A stretch of DNA of 7,064 bases from Bacteroidota bacterium (GCA_024278565.1 JAJRSY010000318.1:1-7064), one strand, 5' to 3'. Numbered from the stretch's first letter, positions 1 to 6,659 are shown. The notes: generated by a model not told the origin, from the letters alone. Numbers and translations: made by a program.

Positions 1-708
1 GTGGTTTTAGCACTTTTGAGCGTGTGGTACAATAATTTTTATGGTTCAGAGACCGAGGCCATCATACCCTATACCCAATATTTGAGTAGATTTTCAGCCT
101 ATCTGCAACAGGGTATTATGGAAAGTAATGGCAAGAGCGTAGATCGAAACGGCAATAAAACGGCTTACCAGACCGGAACCATTATTTGGGGAGAACCCGG
201 CACAAACGCCCAACATGCTTTTTTTCAATTGATACATCAAGGCACCAAGCTGATCCCCGCTGATTTTATAGGGTTTAAAAAATCACTGCATGGCAATGAA
301 GACCAGCATAATAAGTTAATGGCCAATTTCTTTGCCCAGACCGAAGCCTTGATGAACGGCAAGATCCCGAATGAGGTTCGAAAGGAGCTGGAATCTAAAA
401 ATATTCCTGAAAATGAAATTCAAAAGCTGCTCCCGTTCAAGGTTTTTGAAGGCAATAAACCCACAAATACTATTTTGATCGATAAGCTGACCCCTGAAAG
501 TTTAGGGGCTTTGACCGCACTTTATGAACATAAGATTTTCGTTCAGGGCGTAATTTGGAATATTTTCAGTTATGACCAATGGGGCGTTGAGCTCGGCAAG
601 CAATTGGCGGGCACTACCTTGAAAGACATACAAAGCGATGGGATCAGTGATCACGATAGTTCGACCTTACAACTCTTGCGATCTTTCAAAACAGTCTCTA
701 AGGGTTGA
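1..708 (+). CDS. pgi: Glucose-6-phosphate isomerase, C-terminal part (5' truncated by window edge)
   Basis: Cytosolic glycolytic enzyme that interconverts glucose 6-phosphate and fructose 6-phosphate. The 235 visible residues match the C-terminal part of the roughly 550-residue family. WGEPGTNAQHAFFQLIHQGT (residues 63-82 of the fragment) carries the expected catalytic glutamate (E65) and the ring-opening histidine (H79). FSYDQWGVELGKQLA (189-203) is the second family signature and ends in the expected active-site lysine, K200. SVDRNGN (46-52) is also typical. All key residues in this part are present and the frame is intact to a TGA stop, so the gene looks functional. The GTG at position 1 is very probably an internal valine codon and not the start, since more than half of the protein lies upstream of the window. 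The next gene is 171 bp away with its own likely promoter, so co-transcription is not evident. Confidence 0.97.
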   Translation: MVLALLSVWYNNFYGSETEAIIPYTQYLSRFSAYLQQGIMESNGKSVDRNGNKTAYQTGTIIWGEPGTNAQHAFFQLIHQGTKLIPADFIGFKKSLHGNEDQHNKLMANFFAQTEALMNGKIPNEVRKELESKNIPENEIQKLLPFKVFEGNKPTNTILIDKLTPESLGALTALYEHKIFVQGVIWNIFSYDQWGVELGKQLAGTTLKDIQSDGISDHDSSTLQLLRSFKTVSKG

Positions 709-730
709 TTTGGGCTTTTCACATTTCTTG

Positions 731-753
731 ATAAAGTCTAATAACTTCTTTAT
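731..753 (+). terminator. Weak A/T-rich hairpin after pgi
   Basis: ATAAAG (731-736) and CTTTAT (748-753) are perfect inverted 6-mers separated by 11 nt, 23 nt after the pgi stop. A short T run follows at 760-764. The stem has only one G-C pair and the T run is not adjacent, so this is at best a weak terminator. No better candidate lies between pgi and the receptor gene. Confidence 0.2.
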
Positions 754-765
754 ATAGGGTTTTTG

Positions 766-797
766 GTCTGCCAATTTTGTGTTAAATTTGGTCAGAC
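766..797. promoter_or_regulatory. Imperfect inverted repeat upstream of the TonB receptor gene
   Basis: GTCTGCCAATTT (766-777) faces AAATTTGGTCAGAC (784-797). The arms pair over 12 bp if two single A bulges are allowed, around a short 6-nt loop. The motif also contains a near direct repeat, TTTGGTCTG (762-770) and TTTGGTCAG (787-795), 25 bp apart. It ends 82 bp before the receptor start and has no T run after it, so an operator or leader structure fits better than a terminator. Function is inference. Confidence 0.3.
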
Positions 798-838
798 TAA
801 TTTAACGTTGCCTTAATGTACGGGTGCTAAAAATACTG

Positions 839-846
839 CACTTTTG
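839..846 (+). promoter_or_regulatory. Candidate -7 promoter box for the TonB receptor gene
   Basis: CACTTTTG, followed by CGGC, matches the Bacteroidota -7 consensus TAnnTTTG at five of the six defined positions and lies 33 bp before the ATG. The nearest upstream TTG (808-810) is farther away than the usual spacing of the -33 element, so only half of the promoter is supported. Confidence 0.3.
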
Positions 847-879
847 CGGCAAACAGAAACTTAATAAACACGAGAACAC

Positions 880-3800
880 ATGAAAAAAATGTATTTTACA
901 ATGGTTGCATTGTTGTGCACAGCATTCGCATTTTCACAAGGGGTCACTACCGCTAGTATGCAGGGGACTGTCTTGGATCAAGCAGGAGAGCCACTTTTAG
1001 GGACAAACATAGTAGCTACCCACACATCTTCAGGGTCCGTTTATGGTGCCATAGCTAATGAAGATGGAAGATTTTATTTGCCAAACATTAGAGTTGGTGC
1101 TTACACGGTAAATGTAACCTATATAGGTTTTCAAGATAAAACCTTTGAAGGTATTGTATTGGGCCTTGGTCAGAGCTACAACTTAAAAGTACAAATGAAT
1201 GAAGGTCTTGAACTGGAAGAGGTTGTTGTTACTTCGACCAAGGGCAACATAATAGATCCAAATAGAACTGGAGCTTCCATAAACCTTTCCAGAGACAAAA
1301 TTGATGCATTGCCTACAGTAAACAGAAGTATCGAAGATTTTACAAGACTTACGCCGCAGAGCAACGGAAATTCATTTGCAGGTACATCAAGTAGGTATAA
1401 CAACTATACGATTGATGGGAATATTTATAATAACAACTTTGGTTTGGGTTCTGGTCAGTTTGCTGGTGGTAGTCCTATATCTTTGGATGTTATTGAAGAA
1501 GTGCAGGTAAACCTAGCGCCTTTCGATGTTAGATTGGGCGGTTTTACAGGAGCATCGGTAAATGCTATTACCAAATCTGGAACCAATGATTTTAAAGGTT
1601 CGGTATATTATTTATTTAGGAACGAGCAAATGGTGGGTGACAGGCTGCGCAATTTGGAATTGAACCGTGGTAATTCCCAAAATGATATTAAAGGGCTAAC
1701 GATAGGTGGGCCTATCATTAAGGATAAGCTTTTCTTCTTTGTGGGTTACGAAGAGGAGGCGCAAGCTGTTCCTGGCTTTCAGCGTCAAGCTTCAAGACCT
1801 GGTCTTCCTCCAGATGGTCTAGCTACTTCTAGAGTGCTAGCATCCGACCTGGATTTTGTAAGTGAAAGTATTCGCAACCTTTATGGTTATGAAACAGGGC
1901 CTTATGAAAATTATCCTTTTGTCTCGGAAGAAACACGTTTTAATGCAAGATTAGATTACAACTTGAACCAAAACAACAAGTTCTCGTTGCGATACAATAG
2001 GTATAGCAGAGCGCAGGATATTCGTATCAATGGAAACTCTAACCGCTTTCTGCCTACACGTTATAGAAACACGAGTAGACAAGGCATAGAGGCGGTAACT
2101 TTTGCGAATGCCAACTATACCAACGATCGCTTGGTACAGTCCATTGTTGGGGAATGGAACTCAAAAATATCCGATAACATGTCCAATCAACTGAATATTG
2201 GCTATACCGCCATTCAGGATCCAAAAAGAGGGATACCAGGAGGACAGGCCTTTCCGTTTATCGAGGTGTTGGAACCAGATCCATCTGGAAATTTATTGTA
2301 TTATACTGCCTTAGGAAATGAATTGTTTACTGTAGGCAACTTGTTGGAGAACAATGTATTTAACGTAACCAATAACTTTTCTATTTATTCAGGAGACCAT
2401 ACTTTTACTATTGGGGCCAATCTTGAATTAATGACCTTTAAGAATGCTTTTAACCCAGTATTCAATGGTTTTTACAGATTTACGACTTATGATAGCTTTG
2501 TTGAAACGGTTATCAATCAAACACCAGGTGCTTTTCCCGATGCTTTTGCCAAAAGTTTCGCCTTGGACGGCTCGAGTACGCCACCAGTTGATGAAACCAA
2601 TTTTGGCCAATTTGGAGTTTATTTCCAAGATGAATATCAGGTCAACGATGATTTGAAGATAACAGCTGGACTTAGAATCGATTTACCGTTCTATACGACG
2701 GATATACCAAGAAACACATTATTGGATGATTTGAACAAAACATTTATTGATGGAGATGGAGACAGTTTTACGCCTGATGTAAGTCAATTTCCAAAGGCTA
2801 GGCCATTGTGGTCTCCAAGAGTTGGTGCTAACTGGGATGTAAATGGCGAAGGCAAGACCCAAGTAAGAGGTGGTACAGGTATCTTCTCAGGGCGTATTCC
2901 TTTTGTGTGGATGAGCAACCAGGTCAACGGGTCCGGTGTGGTCCGTGGTGGCGTAGGATTTGAAGGTGACGAAGTTGCCGCTGAATTTGGCCCAGATTAT
3001 GTTTTTAATCCAGACGTTACTTTTGGTAACCCAACAGATCCAAACCAGACACTGTCTAACGAGCTGAACCTATCAGATCGGAACTTTAGATTGCCCCAAA
3101 CTTGGAGAACTAATATTGGTGTAGATCAAAAGCTGCCTTGGGGTATTACAGGTACTTTCGATTTCATTTATTCCAGGGAAATTTCAGCTGTTAATGTATA
3201 TAATCCAGTACTCAGAGAGGCAGACGGCGTGTTGGCCGGCCCTGATACCAGACCGTTCTGGGATGGTGGCTACTCTAACGATACCGACTTTAGGAATGTA
3301 TTTTTATTGACCAATGCGGATAGAACTCTGTATTCTTATTCCTTTGCCGCAACGCTGTCAAAGCAATTTGATAACGGGTTCTACGGTTCAATTTCTTATG
3401 TAACAGCTAGAGCATATGATTTGGGTGCCACAGGAGGGGCCCAGGCTGGCTCGTTATGGTCTGCTACGGTACAAGAAAACAGGAACGATCCAGAATTAAG
3501 TTTCGCAGGGTCTAATCAACCGAATCGTTTTATCGCCAACTTTAATTACCAGAAAAACGGTACTACTATTGGTCTATTTTGGCAAGGTGGAGAAAATGGC
3601 AGATTCAGCTATACTTATTCCGGTAATTTTGGAGATAACTCCGATCGTTTAATATATATTCCTAACGACGCTTCCGAACTAAATTTTGAAGAGTTTACTT
3701 TGGATGGTAATTTGATAACGGAACAGTCTCAGATAAATATCCTCAACAATTATATTGCCCAGGACGAATATTTAAGTAAAAATAGAGGGCAGATAGCAGA

Positions 3801-4131
3801 GCGGAACGGAGCTGTATTGCCATGGATAAACACTTATGATCTTCGTATTACTCAAGATATTGAGCTGACCAAAGGTGATAAGAATACCATTCAATTATCT
3901 ATGGATTTTTTAAATGTGGGCAATATGTTCAACTCAGATTGGGGAGTTCGTCAATTTGCTTTCCAACGAAACTTGTTAAACTATATAGGTAGAAATACAG
4001 CTAATGAACCTATATATAGACTCAATACTAGAAGAGGAACATCTGAGTTGCCAACGGATACGCACATACAATCAAATAGCCTCGCAGATACTTGGAGGTT
4101 GCAAGTTGGTATTAGGTATTTGTTTAACTAA
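880..4131 (+). CDS. TonB-dependent outer-membrane receptor, Oar-like, with N-terminal carboxypeptidase-regulatory domain
   Basis: An outer-membrane beta-barrel of 1083 residues expected to move a ligand using TonB/ExbBD energy. A signal peptide (about 1-20, ending AFAFSQ) is followed by a CarboxypepD_reg-like beta-sandwich (about 25-107: GTVLDQAGEPLLGTNI, then NEDGRFYLPNIRVGAYTV). The typical linker LEEVVVTS lies at 112-119. The plug follows (about 120-260), with YTIDGNIYNN and GASVNAITKSGTNDFKGSVY, the latter strongly reminiscent of Oar-type receptors. The rest is barrel-like, rich in alternating aromatic and Asn-rich segments, and ends in LQVGIRYLFN. No SusD-like partner is adjacent, so a SusCD glycan importer is unlikely. 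The ligand cannot be read from the sequence; Oar of Myxococcus has been linked to protein export, so import of a small ligand should not be assumed. The frame is uninterrupted. ATG at 880 is chosen because the signal peptide starts there. The gene appears monocistronic, with a strong terminator after it. Confidence 0.93.
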   Translation: MKKMYFTMVALLCTAFAFSQGVTTASMQGTVLDQAGEPLLGTNIVATHTSSGSVYGAIANEDGRFYLPNIRVGAYTVNVTYIGFQDKTFEGIVLGLGQSYNLKVQMNEGLELEEVVVTSTKGNIIDPNRTGASINLSRDKIDALPTVNRSIEDFTRLTPQSNGNSFAGTSSRYNNYTIDGNIYNNNFGLGSGQFAGGSPISLDVIEEVQVNLAPFDVRLGGFTGASVNAITKSGTNDFKGSVYYLFRNEQMVGDRLRNLELNRGNSQNDIKGLTIGGPIIKDKLFFFVGYEEEAQAVPGFQRQASRPGLPPDGLATSRVLASDLDFVSESIRNLYGYETGPYENYPFVSEETRFNARLDYNLNQNNKFSLRYNRYSRAQDIRINGNSNRFLPTRYRNTSRQGIEAVTFANANYTNDRLVQSIVGEWNSKISDNMSNQLNIGYTAIQDPKRGIPGGQAFPFIEVLEPDPSGNLLYYTALGNELFTVGNLLENNVFNVTNNFSIYSGDHTFTIGANLELMTFKNAFNPVFNGFYRFTTYDSFVETVINQTPGAFPDAFAKSFALDGSSTPPVDETNFGQFGVYFQDEYQVNDDLKITAGLRIDLPFYTTDIPRNTLLDDLNKTFIDGDGDSFTPDVSQFPKARPLWSPRVGANWDVNGEGKTQVRGGTGIFSGRIPFVWMSNQVNGSGVVRGGVGFEGDEVAAEFGPDYVFNPDVTFGNPTDPNQTLSNELNLSDRNFRLPQTWRTNIGVDQKLPWGITGTFDFIYSREISAVNVYNPVLREADGVLAGPDTRPFWDGGYSNDTDFRNVFLLTNADRTLYSYSFAATLSKQFDNGFYGSISYVTARAYDLGATGGAQAGSLWSATVQENRNDPELSFAGSNQPNRFIANFNYQKNGTTIGLFWQGGENGRFSYTYSGNFGDNSDRLIYIPNDASELNFEEFTLDGNLITEQSQINILNNYIAQDEYLSKNRGQIAERNGAVLPWINTYDLRITQDIELTKGDKNTIQLSMDFLNVGNMFNSDWGVRQFAFQRNLLNYIGRNTANEPIYRLNTRRGTSELPTDTHIQSNSLADTWRLQVGIRYLFN

Positions 4132-4150
4132 CAAATATTCAATATAATTT

Positions 4151-4184
4151 AAAACCCTACCGTACCGATCAGTAGGGTTTTTTT
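4151..4184 (+). terminator. Rho-independent terminator of the TonB receptor gene
   Basis: AAAACCCTAC (4151-4160) and GTAGGGTTTT (4172-4181) form a perfect 10-bp stem around an 11-nt loop, and the T run extends to seven residues (4178-4184). It begins 19 bp after the receptor's stop codon. Confidence 0.92.
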
Positions 4185-4200
4185 ATGCCCAAAGAATTCG

Positions 4201-4208
4201 TATTTTGC
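4201..4208 (+). promoter_or_regulatory. Candidate -7 promoter box for the small membrane protein gene
   Basis: TATTTTGC, followed by ACCCC, resembles the flavobacterial TAnnTTTG box but is one T shorter. It lies 26 bp before the ATG at 4227 and just after the upstream terminator, where a new promoter is needed. No clear -33 TTG is seen. If correct, transcription starts downstream of the in-frame ATG at 4185, which supports the start at 4227. Confidence 0.4.
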
Positions 4209-4226
4209 ACCCCTAAACCAAATACT

Positions 4227-4664
4227 ATGGAAATTATTCAAACAGTACACTCTTATTTGGCCTATATAGTACTTGCCGTTCTTGTCTTGGCCGTAATCAA
4301 CGCCCTTGGTGGTTGGCTGGGCAACAAAATGTTCGCCCCTGAAAAAGACCGCCGTATAAGTCTGTTCGCATTGATCTTATCACACATTCAACTTCTGGTG
4401 GGTTTGGGTCTGTATTTTGTATCCACAAGTGGTCTTAATGCGGTACAGGAGTTTGGTATGGGGGGCTTGACCCCAGCTGCCCGCTTGCTGGCCGTAGAAC
4501 ACCCTTTTATAAATATTCTTGCGATAATTTTGATAACAGTGGGTTGGTCACGTCACAAGAAGTTTGTCGATGGCAAAAATAAATTTAAGGCGATTTCCAT
4601 ATTTTACGGCCTGGGCCTGCTGCTATTTTTAAGTAGAATTCCTTGGGGGCAATGGTTTAGCTAA
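4227..4664 (+). CDS. Small four-helix membrane protein, often annotated cytochrome B-like in flavobacteria
   Basis: A 145-residue inner-membrane protein with four hydrophobic segments: about 9-31 (YLAYIVLAVLVLAVINALGG), 44-65 (ISLFALILSHIQLLVGLGLY), 93-107 (FINILAIILITVG) and 121-138. Histidines sit in or near the helices: H8, H53 (SHIQLLVG), H92 (EHP) and H110. From memory, similar proteins are labelled cytochrome B in flavobacterial genomes. Heme binding is plausible but there is no diagnostic heme motif, so the biochemical role is open. The reading frame extends upstream to an ATG at 4185, but that codon directly abuts the terminator T run, and its 14 extra residues (MPKEFVFCTPKPNT) would cover the likely promoter. 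The ATG at 4227 gives a sensible N-terminus. The gene stands alone between a terminator and a repeat-filled spacer. Confidence 0.82.
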   Translation: MEIIQTVHSYLAYIVLAVLVLAVINALGGWLGNKMFAPEKDRRISLFALILSHIQLLVGLGLYFVSTSGLNAVQEFGMGGLTPAARLLAVEHPFINILAIILITVGWSRHKKFVDGKNKFKAISIFYGLGLLLFLSRIPWGQWFS

Positions 4665-4674
4665 TAATTCACGG

Positions 4675-4761
4675 AAACCTGCCTGCTGATGGACAGGGGC
4701 GGGAATCTGTTTATATACTCTTGCCAAATGGAAATTCGGGAGAATCTAGGCAGGGTTTTTT
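4675..4761 (+). terminator. Possible long-loop terminator after the membrane protein gene
   Basis: AAACCTGCCT (4675-4684) can pair with AGGCAGGGTTT (4748-4758), giving a 7-bp GC-rich stem plus three A-T pairs past a bulged G. It is followed by a T run at 4756-4761. The 63-nt gap between arms is long for an intrinsic terminator, and these bases have other pairing partners in the surrounding repeat, so termination is only possible. Confidence 0.3.
4678..4697. repeat. Degenerate copy of the 20-bp CCTGCC palindrome (copy 1)
   Basis: CCTGCCTGCTGATGGACAGG agrees with copy 2 (4772-4791) at 16 of 20 positions, but its dyad symmetry has decayed. It lies 13 bp after the stop codon of the membrane protein gene and outside the larger palindrome. 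Confidence 0.65.
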
Positions 4762-4771
4762 CTCATACCAA

Positions 4772-4791
4772 CCTGCCTGCCGGTAGGCAGG
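4772..4791. repeat. 20-bp CCTGCC palindrome (copy 2)
   Basis: CCTGCCTGCCGGTAGGCAGG is a palindrome with one mismatched position, which would be G-U tolerant in RNA. It sits in the left arm of the large palindrome, preceded by ATACCAA. Removing it brings CATACC and AAAATTT to a spacing of 5 nt, close to the 6 nt seen in the opposite arm. Confidence 0.85.
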
Positions 4792-4794
4792 GGC

Positions 4795-4834
4795 AAAATT
4801 TTTCGGCATAGCCTCAGCTACGGCGATAAATTTT
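4795..4834. repeat. Central hairpin of the nested palindrome
   Basis: AAAATTTTTCGGCATAGC (4795-4812) faces GCTACGGCGATAAATTTT (4817-4834) around the 4-nt loop CTCA, with 15 of 18 positions complementary. It forms the tip of the larger structure. Confidence 0.75.
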
Positions 4835-4861
4835 AACGAAGGTATGGGGGAAAATACCAAG

Positions 4862-4881
4862 CCTGCCTGCCGGCAGGCAGG
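4862..4881. repeat. Perfect 20-bp CCTGCC palindrome (copy 3)
   Basis: CCTGCCTGCCGGCAGGCAGG is a perfect dyad in the right arm of the large palindrome, preceded by ATACCAAG. Together with its flank it is a direct repeat of 4765-4791. Translated in the frame of the next gene it gives PACRQAG, which explains a false upstream extension of that gene. Confidence 0.9.
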
Positions 4882-4993
4882 TAGAAATTTCGGGTTTCCA
4901 TTTGGCAGGAGTATACATACGCCAGTAGGGGTCAGTATCTATTATTCTTTAACAGATACAAAGAAACATAAACCCACTAAAACGAACAATACT

Positions 4994-5587
4994 ATGAAAA
5001 ACAGCATTCTTTTTCTAACGACTCTTTTATCCATGGCGATTTTCGCCCAAGAAAAACCTCTTTTCAATGGCAAGGACCTTACGGGCTGGATCATCTACGG
5101 TACCGAAAAATGGTACGTAGAAGACGGTCTGTTGATTTCAGAAAGCGGCCCTGACGAACAATATGGCTATCTCGGCACCAAAGAACGTTACAAGAACTTT
5201 GAACTTACGTTGGAATTCAAACAAGAAGCCAATGGCAATAGTGGTGTATTTATTCGCTCGGCCATTGATGGCATAAACGTGAGGGGCTGGCAAGTAGAGG
5301 TAGCACCCCCAGGGCACCATACAGGCGGGGTATACGAATCTTCCGGCCGGGGTTGGCTGATCAAGCCCGAGCCCGAAAAAGAAAATGTTCTAAAAGTCGG
5401 GGAATGGAACCAAATGAAGATCAGGGTCGAGGGCGACAAACTTACCTCTTGGTTGAACTGTACCGAAATGATAACGATAACCGACGAAAAAATAGGGGCC
5501 GGCGAAGGCTCGATCGCACTGCAGATCCATAACGGCGGGGGCATTAAGGTAAAATGGAAAAACATTCGAATCACCGAACTGGATTAG
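4994..5587 (+). CDS. Secreted DUF1080 protein (3-keto-disaccharide hydrolase family)
   Basis: A 197-residue exported protein of the DUF1080 family, a concanavalin-like beta-sandwich some of whose members hydrolyse 3-keto-glycosides. It has a signal peptide (1-18, MKNSILFLTTLLSMAIFA) and then the hallmark start LFNGKDLTGW (23-32). Further family blocks are NGNSGVFIRS (80-89), GWQVEV (98-103), TGGVYESSGRGW (110-121) and the closing GSIALQIHNGGGIKVKWKNI (172-191). Length and domain coverage fit a complete single-domain member, likely periplasmic or surface-exposed; the actual substrate is not readable. The frame stays open to an ATG at 4844, but those 50 extra residues translate a palindromic repeat and have no signal-peptide character. 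ATG at 4994, directly before the signal peptide, is the convincing start. No sugar-3-dehydrogenase or transporter partner is visible nearby. It ends in a hairpin shared with the convergent gene. Confidence 0.92.
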   Translation: MKNSILFLTTLLSMAIFAQEKPLFNGKDLTGWIIYGTEKWYVEDGLLISESGPDEQYGYLGTKERYKNFELTLEFKQEANGNSGVFIRSAIDGINVRGWQVEVAPPGHHTGGVYESSGRGWLIKPEPEKENVLKVGEWNQMKIRVEGDKLTSWLNCTEMITITDEKIGAGEGSIALQIHNGGGIKVKWKNIRITELD

Positions 5588-5630
5588 GCTCTTGTTTCTT
5601 TTTTAGGATAGGGAAGAGCTAATCCGTTTT
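5581..5630. terminator. Shared convergent terminator hairpin overlapping both stop codons
   Basis: GGATTAGGCTCTT (5581-5593) and AAGAGCTAATCC (5614-5625) pair over 12 bp with a single bulged G, around a 20-nt loop. GTTTTCTTT follows on the plus strand, giving a T-rich tail for the DUF1080 transcript; the minus-strand side lacks a comparable run. The TAG of the DUF1080 gene (5585-5587) lies in the left arm, and the TAG of the minus-strand nuclease gene (5619-5621) in the right arm. Confidence 0.75.
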
Positions 5631-6659
5631 CTTTATCAAATAAAGATATACCGGAAAATGGTCGCTATACCCCCCAATATAGCTACCACTGGCGTAGGTG
5701 CGAAAAGGATAGCCTTTGTACTTTCCACTTTGACTCAACAGATAGGGCGGATTGTAAACACCCACCTTCCAGAAACTATAGTTTTTCTTTTCGTCGTTTA
5801 TAAAGCTTCCTGTAAAAAAGAATTGATCGAACAAGTTCCATTTGTCCCGGTATGCCAAAGAGCCTATTCCCTTTTTATGTAGTTTCTCCATGGGGTTGAA
5901 AAGATCATTTTCCTTTAACGACTCTCGACCTCCCTTGGTCTTTAATATTTTCTTTAGACTATCGTCATTGGGGTCATCGTTGAAATCGCCCATACTGATG
6001 ATCTTTGCAGTGACATCGATCCTGATAATCGAATCGATGATTCTTTTGTTCAGTGTTGCAGCTGCGATCCTAAAAGGTTTACTACGAGCTTCACCGCCAC
6101 TTCTAGAAGGCCAATGGTTTACTATAAAATGAATTTGTTCATCATCTAAAAAACCACTTACCACTAATTGATCTCTTGTATAATCTCTAAAACCCTCGGT
6201 ATTTGACAATAACAAACGATGGCTTTTAAAGGTATTGGGTATAAAAGCCGATTTTTTATAGAGAAAAGCGACATCTATTCCGCGTTCGTCGGGCGAATCA
6301 AAATGAACTATTCCATAATATTTACCGATAAGATTTGGGTGGTTGACCAGATCTTCGACTACTTTCTTGTTCTCTACCTCGCAGAGGCCTATTATATCGG
6401 GTGAGGTTTTGGTGACTTCCGTTCCTATCTCTGAAAGTACCTTGGTGAGGTTCTCGACCTTTCTGAGATACCGTTCTTGGGTCCAATTATCTTTTCCTTC
6501 AGGTGTTCTGTCATCATCAAAGGTCAGCGAATCATTTTCGGTATCGAACAGGTTTTCAATATTGTAGAAGGCGATTGTCCTGATTTTATAGGTATGCCCA
6601 CCTTGGGAAAATGCAAGAAAAGGAACGTACCAAAGAAATAATAACAGATAATATCTCAT
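5619..6659 (-). CDS. Secreted endonuclease/exonuclease/phosphatase-family hydrolase
   Basis: A 346-residue exported member of the Mg-dependent endonuclease/exonuclease/phosphatase superfamily, which cleaves phosphodiester or phosphomonoester bonds. It has a signal peptide (1-19, LLLFLWYVPFLAFSQ). The superfamily motifs follow in order: FYNIENLFD (31-39, Asn33), IIGLCEVEN (89-97, metal-binding Glu94), RGIDVAFLY (126-134), VNHWPSR (180-186, with His182), GDFNDDP (224-230, Asp225 and Asn227) and YSDHFPVYL (331-339, catalytic pair Asp333 and His334). All expected catalytic residues are present, so activity is likely. The substrate (DNA, RNA, nucleotide, lipid or sugar phosphate) cannot be decided; export suggests scavenging of extracellular nucleic acid or phosphate as one possibility. 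The ATG at 6657-6659 directly precedes the signal peptide. The gene converges on the DUF1080 gene with 31 bp between stop codons, and diverges from the gene at 6838. Confidence 0.93.
   Translation of the reverse strand: MRYYLLLFLWYVPFLAFSQGGHTYKIRTIAFYNIENLFDTENDSLTFDDDRTPEGKDNWTQERYLRKVENLTKVLSEIGTEVTKTSPDIIGLCEVENKKVVEDLVNHPNLIGKYYGIVHFDSPDERGIDVAFLYKKSAFIPNTFKSHRLLLSNTEGFRDYTRDQLVVSGFLDDEQIHFIVNHWPSRSGGEARSKPFRIAAATLNKRIIDSIIRIDVTAKIISMGDFNDDPNDDSLKKILKTKGGRESLKENDLFNPMEKLHKKGIGSLAYRDKWNLFDQFFFTGSFINDEKKNYSFWKVGVYNPPYLLSQSGKYKGYPFRTYASGSYIGGYSDHFPVYLYLIKKTD

Larger units (their letters stand above)
4714..4915. repeat. About 200-bp nested imperfect palindrome filling the intergenic spacer
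   Basis: The 329-bp spacer 4665-4993 holds no gene; most of it is this element. The outer arms 4714-4734 and 4895-4915 are inverted repeats identical at 20 of 21 positions. The central hairpin 4795-4834 has exactly the same centre of symmetry (between 4814 and 4815). Intermediate matches link them: ATCTA (4744-4748) to TAGAAAT (4882-4888), TTTTCTCATACC (4758-4769) to GGTATGGGGGAAAA (4841-4854), and AAAATTT (4795-4801) to AAATTTT (4828-4834). The arms are offset because each carries one 20-bp CCTGCC palindrome at a different place. The element could be a MITE-like or intergenic palindromic repeat. No target-site duplication is obvious and no transposase is nearby. Confidence 0.8.

Noticed and set aside
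1..3. GTG as a start codon of a 235-residue protein
   Set aside because: The product begins inside the isomerase fold and the family is about twice as long; this is the window edge.
880..4131. SusC-type glycan importer with a SusD partner
   Set aside because: No SusD-like lipoprotein gene follows; the gene ends in a strong terminator, and its motifs resemble Oar-type receptors more.
4772..4881. CRISPR array from repeated CCTGCC units
   Set aside because: The copies are few and unevenly spaced, the intervening DNA is itself part of a palindrome, and no cas gene is present.
4714..4915. Insertion sequence with transposase
   Set aside because: It is too short to encode a transposase, with no open frame of note and no clear target-site duplication; only a MITE-like element is possible.
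4935..4959. GTATCT/AGATAC inverted repeat before the DUF1080 gene as an operator
   Set aside because: The arms are only 6 bp with a 13-nt gap in A/T-rich DNA; this is too weak to annotate.
5188..5574. 128-residue minus-strand reading frame inside the DUF1080 gene
   Set aside because: It lies entirely over a well-recognised gene and shows no domain or signal; it is a shadow frame.
5842..6132. 96-residue plus-strand reading frame inside the nuclease gene
   Set aside because: It is antisense to conserved nuclease motifs and shows no recognisable protein features.
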